A DNA stretch of 64,000 bases from Aeromonas caviae (GTDB lineage Bacteria > Pseudomonadota > Gammaproteobacteria > Enterobacterales > Aeromonadaceae), in NCBI RefSeq assembly GCF_000819785.1, contig NZ_CDBK01000090.1:1-64000 (forward strand), given 5' to 3'. Of the stretch, positions 36,334 through 45,810 are shown one piece after another. Below the pieces are notes generated by a model, which searched no databases, was not told the DNA's origin, and saw only the letters and a list, made by a program, of their open reading frames with translations. The stretch's first letter is position 1. Each line of letters starts with the position of its first letter. The position numbers were made by a program, and so were the translations under genes.

Positions 36334-37533
36334 CTAGAAGGCATCTCCAGGGACCCGCACCCAGCCTTCCATCAGGATGCGGGCGGAGCGGGACATCACC
36401 GCCTTGGTGACCGTCCACTGTCCCGCGACCTGCTCTGCCTGGGCTCCGACTCTCAGAGTGCCGGAGGGGTGACCAAAGCGCACCGCTTCGCGCTCGCCGC
36501 CCCCGGCGGCCAGATTGACGAGGGTGCCGGGAATGGCCGCCGCCGTGCCGATGGCCACTGCGCAGGTGCCCATCATGGCGTGGTGCAGCTTGCCCATGGA
36601 GAGGGCCCGCACCAGCAGATCGATCTCGCCGGCAATAATCTCCTTGCCGCTGGCAGTGCGGTAATCCTTGGCGGGTGCGACGAAGGCAATTTTCGGGGTG
36701 TGCTGGCGAGTGGCCGCCTCTTCGGGGCGCTTGATGAGCCCCATGCGCAGGGCACCGGCAACCCGGATTGCCTCGAAGCGGGCGAGCGCTTGCGGATCTG
36801 TGTTGATCGCCTCGCGCAGTTCGGTTCCCTCATAACCGATGTCCTCGGCGTTGACGAACACCGTGGGAATGCCTGCGCTGATCAGGGTGGCTTTTAGCAC
36901 GCCGCTCTTTACAACAGATGCGGGTACCTCCAGATCGTCCACCAGATTGCCGGTGGGGAAGAGGGCGCCGCCCTCCTCACCCTCGTCGGACGGGTCGAGA
37001 AACTCCAGCACGATCTCGGCGGCGGGGAAGGTCACCCCGTCCAGCTCGAAATCGCCTGTCTCCTGCACCTGGCCGTTCGTCACCGGCACGTGGGCGAGGA
37101 TGGTCTTGCCGATATTGGCCTGCCAGATCCGCACCTCACAGGTGCCGCTCTCCGGGATGCGGGACGGGTCCACCAGGCCGGCGTGGATGGCGAAGGCCCC
37201 GGCGCCGGTGGAGAGGTTGCCGCAGTTGCCGCTCCAGTCCACGAATGCCTTGTCGATGGCGACCTGGCCGTAGAGGTAGTCCACATCGTGATCGGGTTGC
37301 TGGCTTTTGGAGAGGATCACGCACTTGGCTGTGGAGGAGGTGGCCCCCCCCATGCCGTCCATGTGGGCGCCGTAGGGATCGGGGCTGCCGATGACCCGCA
37401 GGAAGAAGGCATCCCGTGCCGGGCCCGGCTGCTGGCAGCGCTCGGGCAGGTCAGATAAGCGAAAGAAGACCCCCTTGCTGGTGCCGCCGCGAAGGTAGGT
37501 GGCCGGGATTTTGACTTGTGGTTGGTGGGCCAT
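36334..37533 (-). CDS. prpF: 2-methylaconitate cis-trans isomerase PrpF
   Basis: A 399-residue diaminopimelate-epimerase-fold isomerase that works with AcnD in the 2-methylcitrate cycle. PATYLRGGTSKGVFFRLSDL, DGMGGATSSTAKCVI, DWSGNCGNLSTGAGAFAI and GKLHHAMMGTCAVAIGTAAA are PrpF signatures, including the catalytic Cys of GNCGN. Start ATG 37533 (MAHQPQVKIPATY) with weak ribosome site. Last gene of the prp operon, separated from acnD by a palindromic element. Confidence 0.95.
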   Translation of the reverse strand: MAHQPQVKIPATYLRGGTSKGVFFRLSDLPERCQQPGPARDAFFLRVIGSPDPYGAHMDGMGGATSSTAKCVILSKSQQPDHDVDYLYGQVAIDKAFVDWSGNCGNLSTGAGAFAIHAGLVDPSRIPESGTCEVRIWQANIGKTILAHVPVTNGQVQETGDFELDGVTFPAAEIVLEFLDPSDEGEEGGALFPTGNLVDDLEVPASVVKSGVLKATLISAGIPTVFVNAEDIGYEGTELREAINTDPQALARFEAIRVAGALRMGLIKRPEEAATRQHTPKIAFVAPAKDYRTASGKEIIAGEIDLLVRALSMGKLHHAMMGTCAVAIGTAAAIPGTLVNLAAGGGEREAVRFGHPSGTLRVGAQAEQVAGQWTVTKAVMSRSARILMEGWVRVPGDAF

Positions 37534-37599
37534 AGAAATCGTCCAAAAAAGGGTGAAAGAAGCTTCTCTGCTGGAGAGAAGGTGCCCGAAGGGGGAGTC

Positions 37600-37651
37600 G
37601 GGTGAGGGAGACGCATGTTCCCTCACCCAACCCTCTCCCAAAGAGAGAGGG
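37600..37651. repeat. Paired palindromes between acnD and prpF
   Basis: Two adjacent hairpins: GGGTGAGGGA (37600-37609) with TCCCTCACCC (37619-37628), then ACCCTCTC with GAGAGGGT (about 37630-37651). The CCCTCACCCAACCCTCTCCC motif is a widespread intergenic repeat type in proteobacteria. Within the operon it could stabilise upstream mRNA or lower prpF output. Confidence 0.7.
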
Positions 37652-37698
37652 TGCTTTATGCCTTCCCCTTTTTCAAAGGTGCGGAGTGGGGTTGCGAT

Positions 37699-40317
37699 TT
37701 AGCTTGCGGCCTTTTGCGCGGTCGACGCCAGGAAATCCTGGGCGAAGCGTTGCAGCACGCCGCCCGCCTCATAGACCGAGACCTCCTCGGCGGTGTCGAG
37801 GCGGCAGGTCATGGGCACCTGGATCACTTCGCCGCTGCGACGGCGGATCACCAGGGTGAGATCGGTGTGCGGCTGGCGCTCTCCCACCACGTCATAGGTC
37901 TCGGTGCCATCCAGGCCAAGGGTCAGCCGGGTGGTGCCCGGCTTGAACTCGAGCGGCAGCACCCCCATGCCGATCAGGTTGGTGCGGTGGATGCGCTCGA
38001 AGCCTTCTGCCGCTATCACCTCCACCCCGGCCAGCCGTACCCCCTTGGCAGCCCAGTCACGGGACGAACCCTGACCGTAGTCGGCGCCGGCGACGATGAT
38101 GAGCGGCTGCTTGCGCTCCATGTAGGTTTCGATGGCTTCCCACATCCGCATGACCCGGCCTTCCGGCTCGACCCGGGCCAAGGATCCCTTCTTCACCGCC
38201 CCGTTGACCACCGCCATCTCGTTGACCAACTGGGGGTTGGCGAAGGTGGCGCGCTGGGCGGTCAGGTGATCGCCGCGGTGGGTCGCATAGGAGTTGAAGT
38301 CCTCCTCCGGCAGGCCCATCTTGTGCAGGTATTCCCCCGCCGCGCTGCTGCGCAGTATGGCGTTGGAGGGGGAGAGGTGGTCTGTGGTGATGTTGTCCGG
38401 CAGCAGCGCCAGCGGCCGCATCCCCTTGAGGGTGCGCTCGCCCGCCAAGGCACCTTCCCAGTAGGGCGGGCGGCGGATATAGGTGCTCTGGGGGCGCCAG
38501 TCATACAGGGGCGCCACTTTCGGGCCCAGGTCTTCCTCTATGGTGAACATGGGGATGTAGACCTGACGGAACTGCGCCGGTTTCACCGCCGCGCGCACCA
38601 CGGCGTCGATCTCCTCGTCGCTCGGCCAGATGTCTTTGAGGCGAATTTCCTTGCCGTTCACCACCCCCAGCACATCCTTCTCGATGTCGAAGCGGATGGT
38701 GCCGGCGATGGCGTAGGCCACCACCAGGGGCGGGGAGGCGAGGAACGCCTGCTTGGCATAGGGATGGATGCGGCCGTCGAAGTTGCGGTTGCCCGACAGC
38801 ACCGCCGTGGCGTAGAGGTCGCGATCGATGATCTCCTGCTGGATGGCGGGATCCAGCGCGCCGGACATGCCGTTGCAGGTGGTGCAGGCGAAGGCCACCA
38901 CGCCGAAGCCGAGTTGCTCCAGCTCCTCATCCAGTCCCGCCTCTTTCAGATACAAGGCGACTGTCTTGGAGCCGGGGGCCAGGGAGGATTTCACCCAGGG
39001 CTTGCGCACCAGACCGAGCCTGTTGGCGTTGCGGGCCAGAAGGCCTGCGGCAATCACGTTGCGCGGGTTGCTTGTGTTGGTGCAACTGGTGATGGCGGCG
39101 ATGATCACGGCGCCATCGGGCAAGAGGCCGTCCGCTTCCTGGGCGCGAGCCTTGTCCAGATCCACCGCGATTCCGCGCTCCGCCAGGGCGGAGACCGGCA
39201 GGCGGCGATGGGGGTTGGAGGGGCCGGCCAGGGTGCGCACCACGGTGGACAAGTCAAAGTACAGCACCCGCTCGTATTGGGCACTTGCGAGGGCGTCGGC
39301 CCAGAGGCCGGCTTCCCTGGCGTAGGTCTCCACCAGTTTCACCTGGTCGTCGTCACGGCCGGTGAGTCTGAGGTAGTCGAGGGTCTGCTGGTCGATGAAG
39401 AACATGGCCGCGGTGGCGCCATATTCCGGCGCCATGTTGGAGATGGTGGCTCTGTCGCCCAGCGTCAGGGCGGCGGCGCCCTCGCCGCGAAACTCCAGAT
39501 AGGCGCCGACCACCTTCTGCTGGCGCAGGAATTCGGTGAGCGACAGGACCAGATCCGTGGCGGTGATGCCGGGTTGCGGCTTGCCGGAGAGCTCCACGCC
39601 GACGATCGAAGGCAGCCGCATCCAGGAGGCGCGCCCCAGCATGACGTTCTCGGCTTCCAACCCACCCACCCCAACGGCGATGACGCCGAGGGCATCCACG
39701 TGGGGGGTGTGGCTGTCGGTGCCGACGCAGGTATCCGGGTAGGCGAGGCCGCGATCGGCGTGGATGACCGGCGACATCTTCTCCAGGTTGATCTGGTGCA
39801 TGATGCCGTTGCCTGGCGGGATCACCTCGATGTTCTTGAACGCCTGCTTGGTCCAGTTGATGAAGTGGAAGCGATCCTCGTTGCGGCGATCCTCGATGGC
39901 GCGGTTCTTCTCGAACGCCTGGGGATCGAAGCCGCCGCACTCGACGGCGAGCGAGTGATCGACGATGAGCTGCACCGGCACCACGGGGTTCACCTGGGCG
40001 GGATCACCCCCCTGCTCGGCGATGGCATCGCGCAGGCCAGCGAGATCCACCAGGGCGGTCTGGCCCAGGATGTCGTGGCACACCACCCGGGCCGGGAACC
40101 AGGGGAAGTCGCGATCGCGCTTGTTGTGCACTATCTGGCCGAGGCACTCGCCGAGGATGGCCGGTTCGCACTTGCGAACCAGGTTCTCGGCGTGCACGCG
40201 GGCGGTATAGGAGAGCCTGTCCCAGGCGCCGGGGGCGATGGCGTTGACCGCCTCCCTGGCGTCGAAGTAGTCCAGCGCAGTGCCGGGCAGGGGCTTGCGG
40301 TATTGTGCGTTGATCAT
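37699..40317 (-). CDS. acnD: 2-methylcitrate dehydratase AcnD (Fe-S aconitase type)
   Basis: An 872-residue aconitase-superfamily enzyme converting 2-methylcitrate to 2-methylaconitate, replacing PrpD. Iron-sulfur ligands lie in TSCTNTSNP and ACTTCNGMSG; substrate loops include GTDSHTPHVDALGVIAVGVG and GADYGQGSSRDWAAKGVRL. The start [13 protein letters not shown] overlaps the prpC stop by one base (TGATG). AcnD needs PrpF to make a cis isomer usable by the hydratase step, and prpF follows. Confidence 0.95.
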   Translation of the reverse strand: MINAQYRKPLPGTALDYFDAREAVNAIAPGAWDRLSYTARVHAENLVRKCEPAILGECLGQIVHNKRDRDFPWFPARVVCHDILGQTALVDLAGLRDAIAEQGGDPAQVNPVVPVQLIVDHSLAVECGGFDPQAFEKNRAIEDRRNEDRFHFINWTKQAFKNIEVIPPGNGIMHQINLEKMSPVIHADRGLAYPDTCVGTDSHTPHVDALGVIAVGVGGLEAENVMLGRASWMRLPSIVGVELSGKPQPGITATDLVLSLTEFLRQQKVVGAYLEFRGEGAAALTLGDRATISNMAPEYGATAAMFFIDQQTLDYLRLTGRDDDQVKLVETYAREAGLWADALASAQYERVLYFDLSTVVRTLAGPSNPHRRLPVSALAERGIAVDLDKARAQEADGLLPDGAVIIAAITSCTNTSNPRNVIAAGLLARNANRLGLVRKPWVKSSLAPGSKTVALYLKEAGLDEELEQLGFGVVAFACTTCNGMSGALDPAIQQEIIDRDLYATAVLSGNRNFDGRIHPYAKQAFLASPPLVVAYAIAGTIRFDIEKDVLGVVNGKEIRLKDIWPSDEEIDAVVRAAVKPAQFRQVYIPMFTIEEDLGPKVAPLYDWRPQSTYIRRPPYWEGALAGERTLKGMRPLALLPDNITTDHLSPSNAILRSSAAGEYLHKMGLPEEDFNSYATHRGDHLTAQRATFANPQLVNEMAVVNGAVKKGSLARVEPEGRVMRMWEAIETYMERKQPLIIVAGADYGQGSSRDWAAKGVRLAGVEVIAAEGFERIHRTNLIGMGVLPLEFKPGTTRLTLGLDGTETYDVVGERQPHTDLTLVIRRRSGEVIQVPMTCRLDTAEEVSVYEAGGVLQRFAQDFLASTAQKAAS

Positions 40318-41474
40318 CACTTGCGCTCCTTGAGCGGGACGAACACCAGATCTTCCGGACCGACGTAGTTGGCGCTCGGGCGGATGATCTTGCCGTCGAT
40401 GCGCTGCTCGATGACGTGGGCGGACCAGCCGGAGGTGCGGGCGATGACGAACAGCGGGGTGAACATGGCGGTGGGCACCCCCATCATGTGGTAGCTGACG
40501 GCGCTGAACCAGTCGAGGTTCGGGAACATCTTCTTGGCCTCCCACATGGTGGACTCCAGCCGCTCGGCGATGTCGAACATCTTGGTGTTGTGCTGCTCCT
40601 GGCTGAGGGCGCGGGCCACCTCCTTGATCACCTTGTTGCGGGGATCGGAGACGGTGTAGACCGGGTGGCCGAAGCCGATGACCACCTCCTTCTTCTCGAT
40701 GCGGGCACGAATGTCGGCCTCCGCCTCGTCCGGATTCTCGTAGCGCTTCTGGATCTCGAAGGCCACCTCGTTGGCGCCGCCGTGCTTGGGCCCGCGCAGG
40801 GCACCGATGGCTCCCGTGATGCAGGAGTACATGTCCGAGCCGGTGCCGGCGATGACGCGGCCGGTGAAGGTGGAGGCGTTGAACTCGTGCTCGGCGTAGA
40901 GGATGAGGGAGGTGTGCATGGCGCGCACCCAGGAGTCCCGTGGCTTCTCGCCGTGCAGCAGGTGCAGGAAGTGGCCGCCGATGGAGTCATCGTCGGTCTC
41001 CACATGGATGCGCTTGCCGTTGTGGCTGAAGTGGTACCAGTAGAGCAGCACGGAGCCTAAGCAGGCCATCAGCTTGTCGGCGATGTCCCGGGCGCCCGGG
41101 TGGTTGTGATCGTCCTTCTCCGGCGACAGACACCCCAGCACGGAGACGGCGGTGCGCATCACGTCCATGGGGTGGGCGCTTGGGGGCAGCTGCTCCAGGG
41201 CGGTCTTGACCCCGGTGGGCAGGCCGCGCAGGGCCTTGAGTTTGGCCTTGTAGGCGGCAAGCTCCGCCACATTGGGCAGATGGCCGTGCACCAGCAGGTG
41301 GGCTATCTCTTCGAATTCGCAGCTGGTGGCCACGTCCAGGATGTCGTAGCCACGGTAGTGCAGGTCGTTGCCGGAGAGGCCGACGGTGCACAGGGCGGTG
41401 TTGCCGGCGGCGGTGCCGGAGAGGGCGACGGATTTTTTCGGCTTGAAGCCGGTGGTTTCGGGAATGGCGCTCAT
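40317..41474 (-). CDS. prpC: 2-methylcitrate synthase
   Basis: A 385-residue citrate-synthase-fold enzyme condensing propionyl-CoA with oxaloacetate. [45 protein letters not shown] with catalytic His, and [16 protein letters not shown] are PrpC signatures distinguishing it from GltA by length and motifs. Of two in-frame ATGs, 41474 ([10 protein letters not shown]) has AGGAA seven bases upstream; 41489 lacks a site. Confidence 0.95.
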   Translation of the reverse strand: MSAIPETTGFKPKKSVALSGTAAGNTALCTVGLSGNDLHYRGYDILDVATSCEFEEIAHLLVHGHLPNVAELAAYKAKLKALRGLPTGVKTALEQLPPSAHPMDVMRTAVSVLGCLSPEKDDHNHPGARDIADKLMACLGSVLLYWYHFSHNGKRIHVETDDDSIGGHFLHLLHGEKPRDSWVRAMHTSLILYAEHEFNASTFTGRVIAGTGSDMYSCITGAIGALRGPKHGGANEVAFEIQKRYENPDEAEADIRARIEKKEVVIGFGHPVYTVSDPRNKVIKEVARALSQEQHNTKMFDIAERLESTMWEAKKMFPNLDWFSAVSYHMMGVPTAMFTPLFVIARTSGWSAHVIEQRIDGKIIRPSANYVGPEDLVFVPLKERK

Positions 41475-41538
41475 CACATGTTTCCTCATTCAGTCCGTTG
41501 AAGCGCCAGCCGCCAGCATGAGGCGGCTGGTCGCGGGC

Positions 41539-42423
41539 TTATTCCTTGGTGAACAGTCTGTCCAGGGTCTGCTCGTAGTGGTGGTAGCCGAGGAAGTCGT
41601 AGAGAGACTCCCGGGTCTGCATGGTGTCGACCACGGCGCGCTGGTGGCCGTCGCGGCGCAACTGCTGATAGACGTTGAGGGCGGCCTGGTTGGCGGCGCG
41701 GGCGGCGCTTAACGGGTAGAGCACCATGTCGACGCCATGCAAGGCGAGCGCCTCCTTGTCAAACAGCTCGGTCTTGCCGAACTCGGTCATGTTGGCGAGG
41801 ATCGGCACCCCGGCCGCCTGCTTGAAGCGGTCGTACTGATCCAGCTCGGTGACGGCCTCGGCGAAGATCATGTCGGCGCCCGCCTCCACATAGGCAGCGG
41901 CGCGCTCCAGGGCCGAGCCCAGCCCCTCTACCGCCAGGGCGTCGGTGCGGGCCATGATGACGAAGCTCTCGTCCTGGCGGGCATCCACCGCCGCCTTGAT
42001 CCTGTCCACCATCTCGGACAGGGAGACCACGGCCTTGTTGGGCCTGTGGCCGCAACGCTTCTGGGCCACCTGATCCTCCATGTGGACGGCGGCCACCCCG
42101 CCGCGCTCGAAGGCGCGGACGGTGCGGGCGATGTTGAAGGCACCGCCCCATCCGGTGTCGATATCCACCAGGAGCGGCACTTGCGTGGCGGCCGTGATGC
42201 GCTCGGCATCGATCAGCACGTCGTTCATGGAGGTCATGCCGAGATCCGGCAGGCCGAAGGAGGCGTTGGCCACCCCGGCACCGGAGAGGTAGAGGGCCTT
42301 GAAGCCGCTGCGCTCGGCCATCAGCGCCATGTAGGCGTTGATGGTGCCGACGATCTGCAGGGGCTTCTCATTGGCCAGGGCGGTGCGAAAACGCGTGCCG
42401 GCCGAGGGGGATAGGTTGGACAT
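41539..42423 (-). CDS. prpB: 2-methylisocitrate lyase
   Basis: A 294-residue isocitrate-lyase-superfamily enzyme cleaving 2-methylisocitrate to pyruvate and succinate. [32 protein letters not shown] with catalytic Cys, and [14 protein letters not shown] are diagnostic. AAAGGAG five bases before ATG 42423 fixes the start. First gene of prpB-prpC-acnD-prpF; no prpR or GntR gene is adjacent and no prpE or acs gene follows, so propionyl-CoA must come from elsewhere. Confidence 0.95.
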   Translation of the reverse strand: MSNLSPSAGTRFRTALANEKPLQIVGTINAYMALMAERSGFKALYLSGAGVANASFGLPDLGMTSMNDVLIDAERITAATQVPLLVDIDTGWGGAFNIARTVRAFERGGVAAVHMEDQVAQKRCGHRPNKAVVSLSEMVDRIKAAVDARQDESFVIMARTDALAVEGLGSALERAAAYVEAGADMIFAEAVTELDQYDRFKQAAGVPILANMTEFGKTELFDKEALALHGVDMVLYPLSAARAANQAALNVYQQLRRDGHQRAVVDTMQTRESLYDFLGYHHYEQTLDRLFTKE

Positions 42424-42492
42424 TGTGACTCCTTTCATGGGGTGCTTGTGTGCTGCGGATGCTGGCTGTGAACAGGTTCATCTCACACTACG

Positions 42493-42508
42493 TTGACGTT
42501 AACGTCAA
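42493..42508 (-). promoter_or_regulatory. Palindromic operator upstream of prpB (LiuR-like)
   Basis: TTGACGTTAACGTCAA is a perfect 16-bp palindrome 70 bases before prpB. Its minus-strand left half doubles as a -35 (TTGACG) with TGAGAT 17 bp further. The ACGTnnACGT core resembles sites described for the MerR-family regulator LiuR of branched-chain amino acid degradation, a propionyl-CoA source. Confidence 0.6.
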
Positions 42509-42694
42509 TCATGCTTAAGTCCAAGGCCCGTCAATGGGCGGGCACCAGCGGTTGCTTCCTGTATAACTTCATGTAATTCAATCAAGTAGCTTCCCAATTT
42601 GATTCATGCCCGGCCACTGTCACCTCGCCGTCATGGGGGAACAGGGCCGATTCTGGCCTCTTCCCCGAGGGGGGGCAACGGATTCGAAGGGGGG

Positions 42695-42731
42695 TGTCAT
42701 GAGATGAAAAGTGGCTGTCGCCCGATGCAAA
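42695..42731 (+). promoter_or_regulatory. AraC-type operator 1, upstream of quinone oxidoreductase
   Basis: TGTCAT-N8-AA-N5-TGTCGC-N8-AA: two direct half-sites exactly 21 bp apart. The second AA overlaps the expected -35 of a promoter with -10 TAGATT (42753-42758), fitting class II activation. Same architecture at 51220 and 60121. Confidence 0.6.
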
Positions 42732-42732
42732 G

Positions 42733-42748
42733 CGGACGTTTACGTTAA
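42733..42748 (+). promoter_or_regulatory. Second LiuR-like site, upstream of quinone oxidoreductase
   Basis: CGGACGTTTACGTTAA matches the perfect prpB palindrome at 12 of 16 positions. It lies between the presumed -35 and -10, where MerR-family regulators bind. It abuts AraC-type operator 1, so the promoter may integrate two signals. Confidence 0.45.
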
Positions 42749-42804
42749 TCCCTAGATTCACTCTGGACGATGTTTTCACCCACGAATGAATCTGGAGAAC
42801 CGCC

Positions 42805-43785
42805 ATGGCCAACGCCATTCGCTTTTATGAAACCGGGGGCCCCGAGGTCTTGCGCTACGAACAAGTGGCGGTGGGCGAGCCCGGGCCTGGCCAGGTCCGC
42901 CTGCGCCACGCCGCGGTCGGCCTCAACTATGCCGACACCTATTTCCGCAACGGCACCTACCCCATCCCCATGCCCAATGGCCTCGGCGTCGAGGCGGCCG
43001 GGGTGGTGGAGGCGGTGGGCGAGGGCGTCACCAACGTCGACGTCGGCGATCGCGTCACCTACACCGGTTTCATCAATACACTCGGCGCTTACTCGACCGA
43101 GCGCCTGATCCCGGCCGCGCCGCTCATTCGCCTGCCGGACAGCATCTCCTGCGAGACCGCCGCCGCCATGACCATGCGCGGCCTCACCTCCGCCTACCTG
43201 ATGCGCCGCATCCACGCCTTCAAGCCCGGTGACAGCATCTTGCTGCACGCCGCGGCGGGCGGGGTCGGCCTCATCGTCGCCCAGTGGGCCAAGCTGCTGG
43301 GGCTGACGGTGATAGGCACCGTCTCGAGCGGCGCCAAGGCCGAGCTGGCCCGTGCCCACGGCTGCGACTTCACCATCGACTACAGCCGGGAAGATGTGGC
43401 GACCCGGGTGCGCGCCCTGACCGGCGGCGCCGGGGTTGACGTGGTGTTTGACAGCGTCGGCAAGAACACCTTCCTGGGCTCGCTTGATTCCCTCAAACGC
43501 CGCGGCCTCATGGTCTGCGTCGGCACCGCCTCCGGCCCCATCGACGGCTTCAACCCCCAGTTGCTGGCCATGAAGGGTTCCCTCTATCTGACCCGACCGG
43601 CCCTGGCGGACTACATCGCCGACCCGGCCGAGAAGGAGGCCCTGGCCGGCGAGCTGTTCGATCACGTGGCCAGCGGGCGGATCAAGATCGAGGTCAACCA
43701 GAAGTACGAGCTGCAGGACGCGGCGCAGGCCCACCGGGATCTGGAGTCGCGCCAGACCACGGGCTCCTCCGTTTTCATCATCTAG
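42805..43785 (+). CDS. Zinc-independent NADPH:quinone oxidoreductase
   Basis: A 326-residue medium-chain reductase of the Qor type: FYETGGPEVLRYE, GLNYADTYFRNGTYPIPMP, NADPH loop HAAAGGVGLIVAQWAKLLG and end GSSVFII. It lacks the zinc ligands of alcohol dehydrogenases. Qor reduces quinones or acts on enals/enones; the physiological substrate is unknown. First gene of a plus-strand catabolic block with tauD-like and BKACE genes, controlled by the two operators upstream. Confidence 0.85.
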   Translation: MANAIRFYETGGPEVLRYEQVAVGEPGPGQVRLRHAAVGLNYADTYFRNGTYPIPMPNGLGVEAAGVVEAVGEGVTNVDVGDRVTYTGFINTLGAYSTERLIPAAPLIRLPDSISCETAAAMTMRGLTSAYLMRRIHAFKPGDSILLHAAAGGVGLIVAQWAKLLGLTVIGTVSSGAKAELARAHGCDFTIDYSREDVATRVRALTGGAGVDVVFDSVGKNTFLGSLDSLKRRGLMVCVGTASGPIDGFNPQLLAMKGSLYLTRPALADYIADPAEKEALAGELFDHVASGRIKIEVNQKYELQDAAQAHRDLESRQTTGSSVFII

Positions 43786-43859
43786 GCCAAGGATCTCAGG
43801 CCAGCCCGCACTCGATGGCGGCGCCTGAGCGCACCGACTTGTCATTCAGGGAGAGAGAC

Positions 43860-44708
43860 ATGCGTGTAGAACAACTGACCTGCCATATCGGCGCCGAACT
43901 GAGCGGCGTCCAGCTGGCGGATGCGGCCCACGACGCAGGGCTGTTCACCGAGATCCGCGCCCAACTGCTCAGGCACAAGGTACTGTTCCTGCGCAATCAG
44001 GAGATGAGCCGCAGCGATCACGTGACCTTCGCCCGCCGCTTCGGCGAGCTGGAGGATCACCCGGTGGCGGGCAGCGATCCGGATCACCCCGGTCTGGTGC
44101 GCATCTACAAGTCGCCGGATGTGCCCAACGATCGCTACGAGAACGCCTGGCACACCGATGCCACCTGGCGCGAGCAACCGCCCATGGGCTGCGTGCTGCG
44201 CTGCGTGGAGTGCCCGCCGGTGGGGGGCGACACCCTCTGGGCAAACATGGCGGCGGTCTACGCCGCGCTGCCCGAGGAGATCAAACAGAAGATCGCCGGC
44301 CTGCGCGCCCGCCACAGCATAGAGGCGAGCTTCGGGGCGGCCATGCCGATGGAGAAGCGGCTCGCCCTGAAGGCCATGTTCCCGGACGCCGAGCACCCCG
44401 TGGTGCGCACCCACCCGGAGACCGACGAGAAGATCCTGTTCGTCAACGCCTTCGCGACCCACTTCACCAACTACCACACCCCGGCGAATGTCCGTGTCGG
44501 CCAGGACTACACCATGGGTGGCAGCGATCTGCTGCGCTACCTCATCAGCCAGGCCTATATCCCCGAGTTCCAGGTGCGCTGGCGCTGGCAACCGGGCAGC
44601 GTGGCCATCTGGGACAACCGCAGCACCCAGCACTACGCCGCCATGGATTACGCCCCCTGCCATCGCAAGATGGAGCGGGCCGGGATCATGGGCGACACGC
44701 CTTACTGA
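43860..44708 (+). CDS. TauD/TfdA-family 2-oxoglutarate dioxygenase
   Basis: A 282-residue non-heme Fe(II)/2-oxoglutarate oxygenase closely patterned on TauD. Iron ligands His98, Asp100 (WHTDATW) and His258 (TQHYAAMDY); Arg269 for 2-oxoglutarate. Of the TauD taurine-binding residues, the His70 and Arg270 equivalents (His67, Arg273) are kept, but Tyr73 is Ala70 and Asn95 is Glu94. So a taurine-like anion may be recognised, but taurine itself is unlikely. Alkylsulfatase, betaine hydroxylase or another acid substrate are alternatives. Start ATG 43860 follows GGGAGAGAGAC. Confidence 0.8.
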   Translation: MRVEQLTCHIGAELSGVQLADAAHDAGLFTEIRAQLLRHKVLFLRNQEMSRSDHVTFARRFGELEDHPVAGSDPDHPGLVRIYKSPDVPNDRYENAWHTDATWREQPPMGCVLRCVECPPVGGDTLWANMAAVYAALPEEIKQKIAGLRARHSIEASFGAAMPMEKRLALKAMFPDAEHPVVRTHPETDEKILFVNAFATHFTNYHTPANVRVGQDYTMGGSDLLRYLISQAYIPEFQVRWRWQPGSVAIWDNRSTQHYAAMDYAPCHRKMERAGIMGDTPY

Positions 44709-44760
44709 GTCGTAACATCCCAGTGATACCGCTAATTTTCAATAACTTGAGGCAATAGAC

Positions 44761-45810
44761 ATGAACTTCCTTGACGGTTCTCTCTTCCCTGAAAATCAGG
44801 ACAAGTTGGTTATTACCGTAGCCCCGTATGGCCCTGAATGGTTCCCTTCTGACTATCCGGAAGACATCCCGGTGACCATGGAAGAGCAGATCCAGAAAGC
44901 GGTCGACTGCTACGAAGCGGGCGCCGCCGTACTGCACCTGCACGTGCGTGAACTGGACGGCAAGGGCTCCAAGCGCCTGTCGATGTTCAACGAACTGATC
45001 GCTGGTGTGCGCAAGGCCGTGCCGGACATGATCATCCAGGTCGGCGGCTCTATCTCCTTCGCGCCGCCAGAAGATGGCGCGGCCGCCAAGTGGCTGCATG
45101 ACGACACTCGGCACATGCTCGCCGAACTCGAGCCCAAACCCGACCAAGTCACTGTGACCGTCAACACCACGCAGATGAACGTGGTCGAGCAGATGGATAA
45201 GCGTGACTACGCCGGCACCTCCATGGGGACCGATACCTACGAAGCCTACCGCGAGATGATCGTGCCTTCCGGCCCTGGCTTCATCGAGGAGCACGTCAAG
45301 CGTCTGAGTGCCGCCGGCATCCAGAGTGCCTTCCAGTTTTACAACATCAACAGCTACGAGTCGGTGGAGCGGCTGATCCGCCGCGGTGTCTACAAGGGTC
45401 CGCTGGTATGCAACTGGGTGGCGATTGGCGGTGGCATGGACCAGCCGCATATCTACAGCATGGCCAACTTCCTGCGCGCCATTCCTGACGGCACCATGCT
45501 GACGGTGGAAAGTTCCATGCTCAACACCCTGCCAATCAACCTGATGGGCATGGCGATGGGCCTGCACGTGCGCTGCGGTATTGAGGATAACCTCTGGACC
45601 CAGGACCGTTCGCGTAAGATGACCTCCGTCGAGCAGATCGAACAGTTGGTGCGCCTTGCCAAAGAGATCGGCCGTCCAGTTGCCAACGGTAAGGAAGCCC
45701 GCGAGATCCTCAAAATCGGTGTTTTCTATGAGACGGTTGAAGAAACCCTTGCAGCCAACGGCTTCGCTCCGAATCCAAAGGGCGGTCAGCAGGGCTTCCT
45801 GAAGAAGTGA
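44761..45810 (+). CDS. BKACE-family beta-keto acid cleavage enzyme (DUF849)
   Basis: A 349-residue zinc enzyme of the family that condenses a beta-keto acid with acetyl-CoA and splits it into acetoacetate and a new acyl-CoA. Zinc ligands His59 and His61 (VLHLHVRE) and Glu275 (GIEDN) are visible. It is longer than the founding 3-keto-5-aminohexanoate enzyme (about 275), with an extended PYGPEWFPSDYPEDIP start. Its acetoacetate product could feed the CoA-transferase encoded downstream. Codon use is visibly AT-richer (GTT, GGT, CGT, GAA) than adjacent genes. Confidence 0.85.
   Translation: MNFLDGSLFPENQDKLVITVAPYGPEWFPSDYPEDIPVTMEEQIQKAVDCYEAGAAVLHLHVRELDGKGSKRLSMFNELIAGVRKAVPDMIIQVGGSISFAPPEDGAAAKWLHDDTRHMLAELEPKPDQVTVTVNTTQMNVVEQMDKRDYAGTSMGTDTYEAYREMIVPSGPGFIEEHVKRLSAAGIQSAFQFYNINSYESVERLIRRGVYKGPLVCNWVAIGGGMDQPHIYSMANFLRAIPDGTMLTVESSMLNTLPINLMGMAMGLHVRCGIEDNLWTQDRSRKMTSVEQIEQLVRLAKEIGRPVANGKEAREILKIGVFYETVEETLAANGFAPNPKGGQQGFLKK

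Noticed and set aside
37615-40368. 917-codon open frame antisense to acnD
   Set aside because: Shadow of the acnD reading frame; composition (HHGRGG-type runs) is not protein-like and acnD matches its family throughout.
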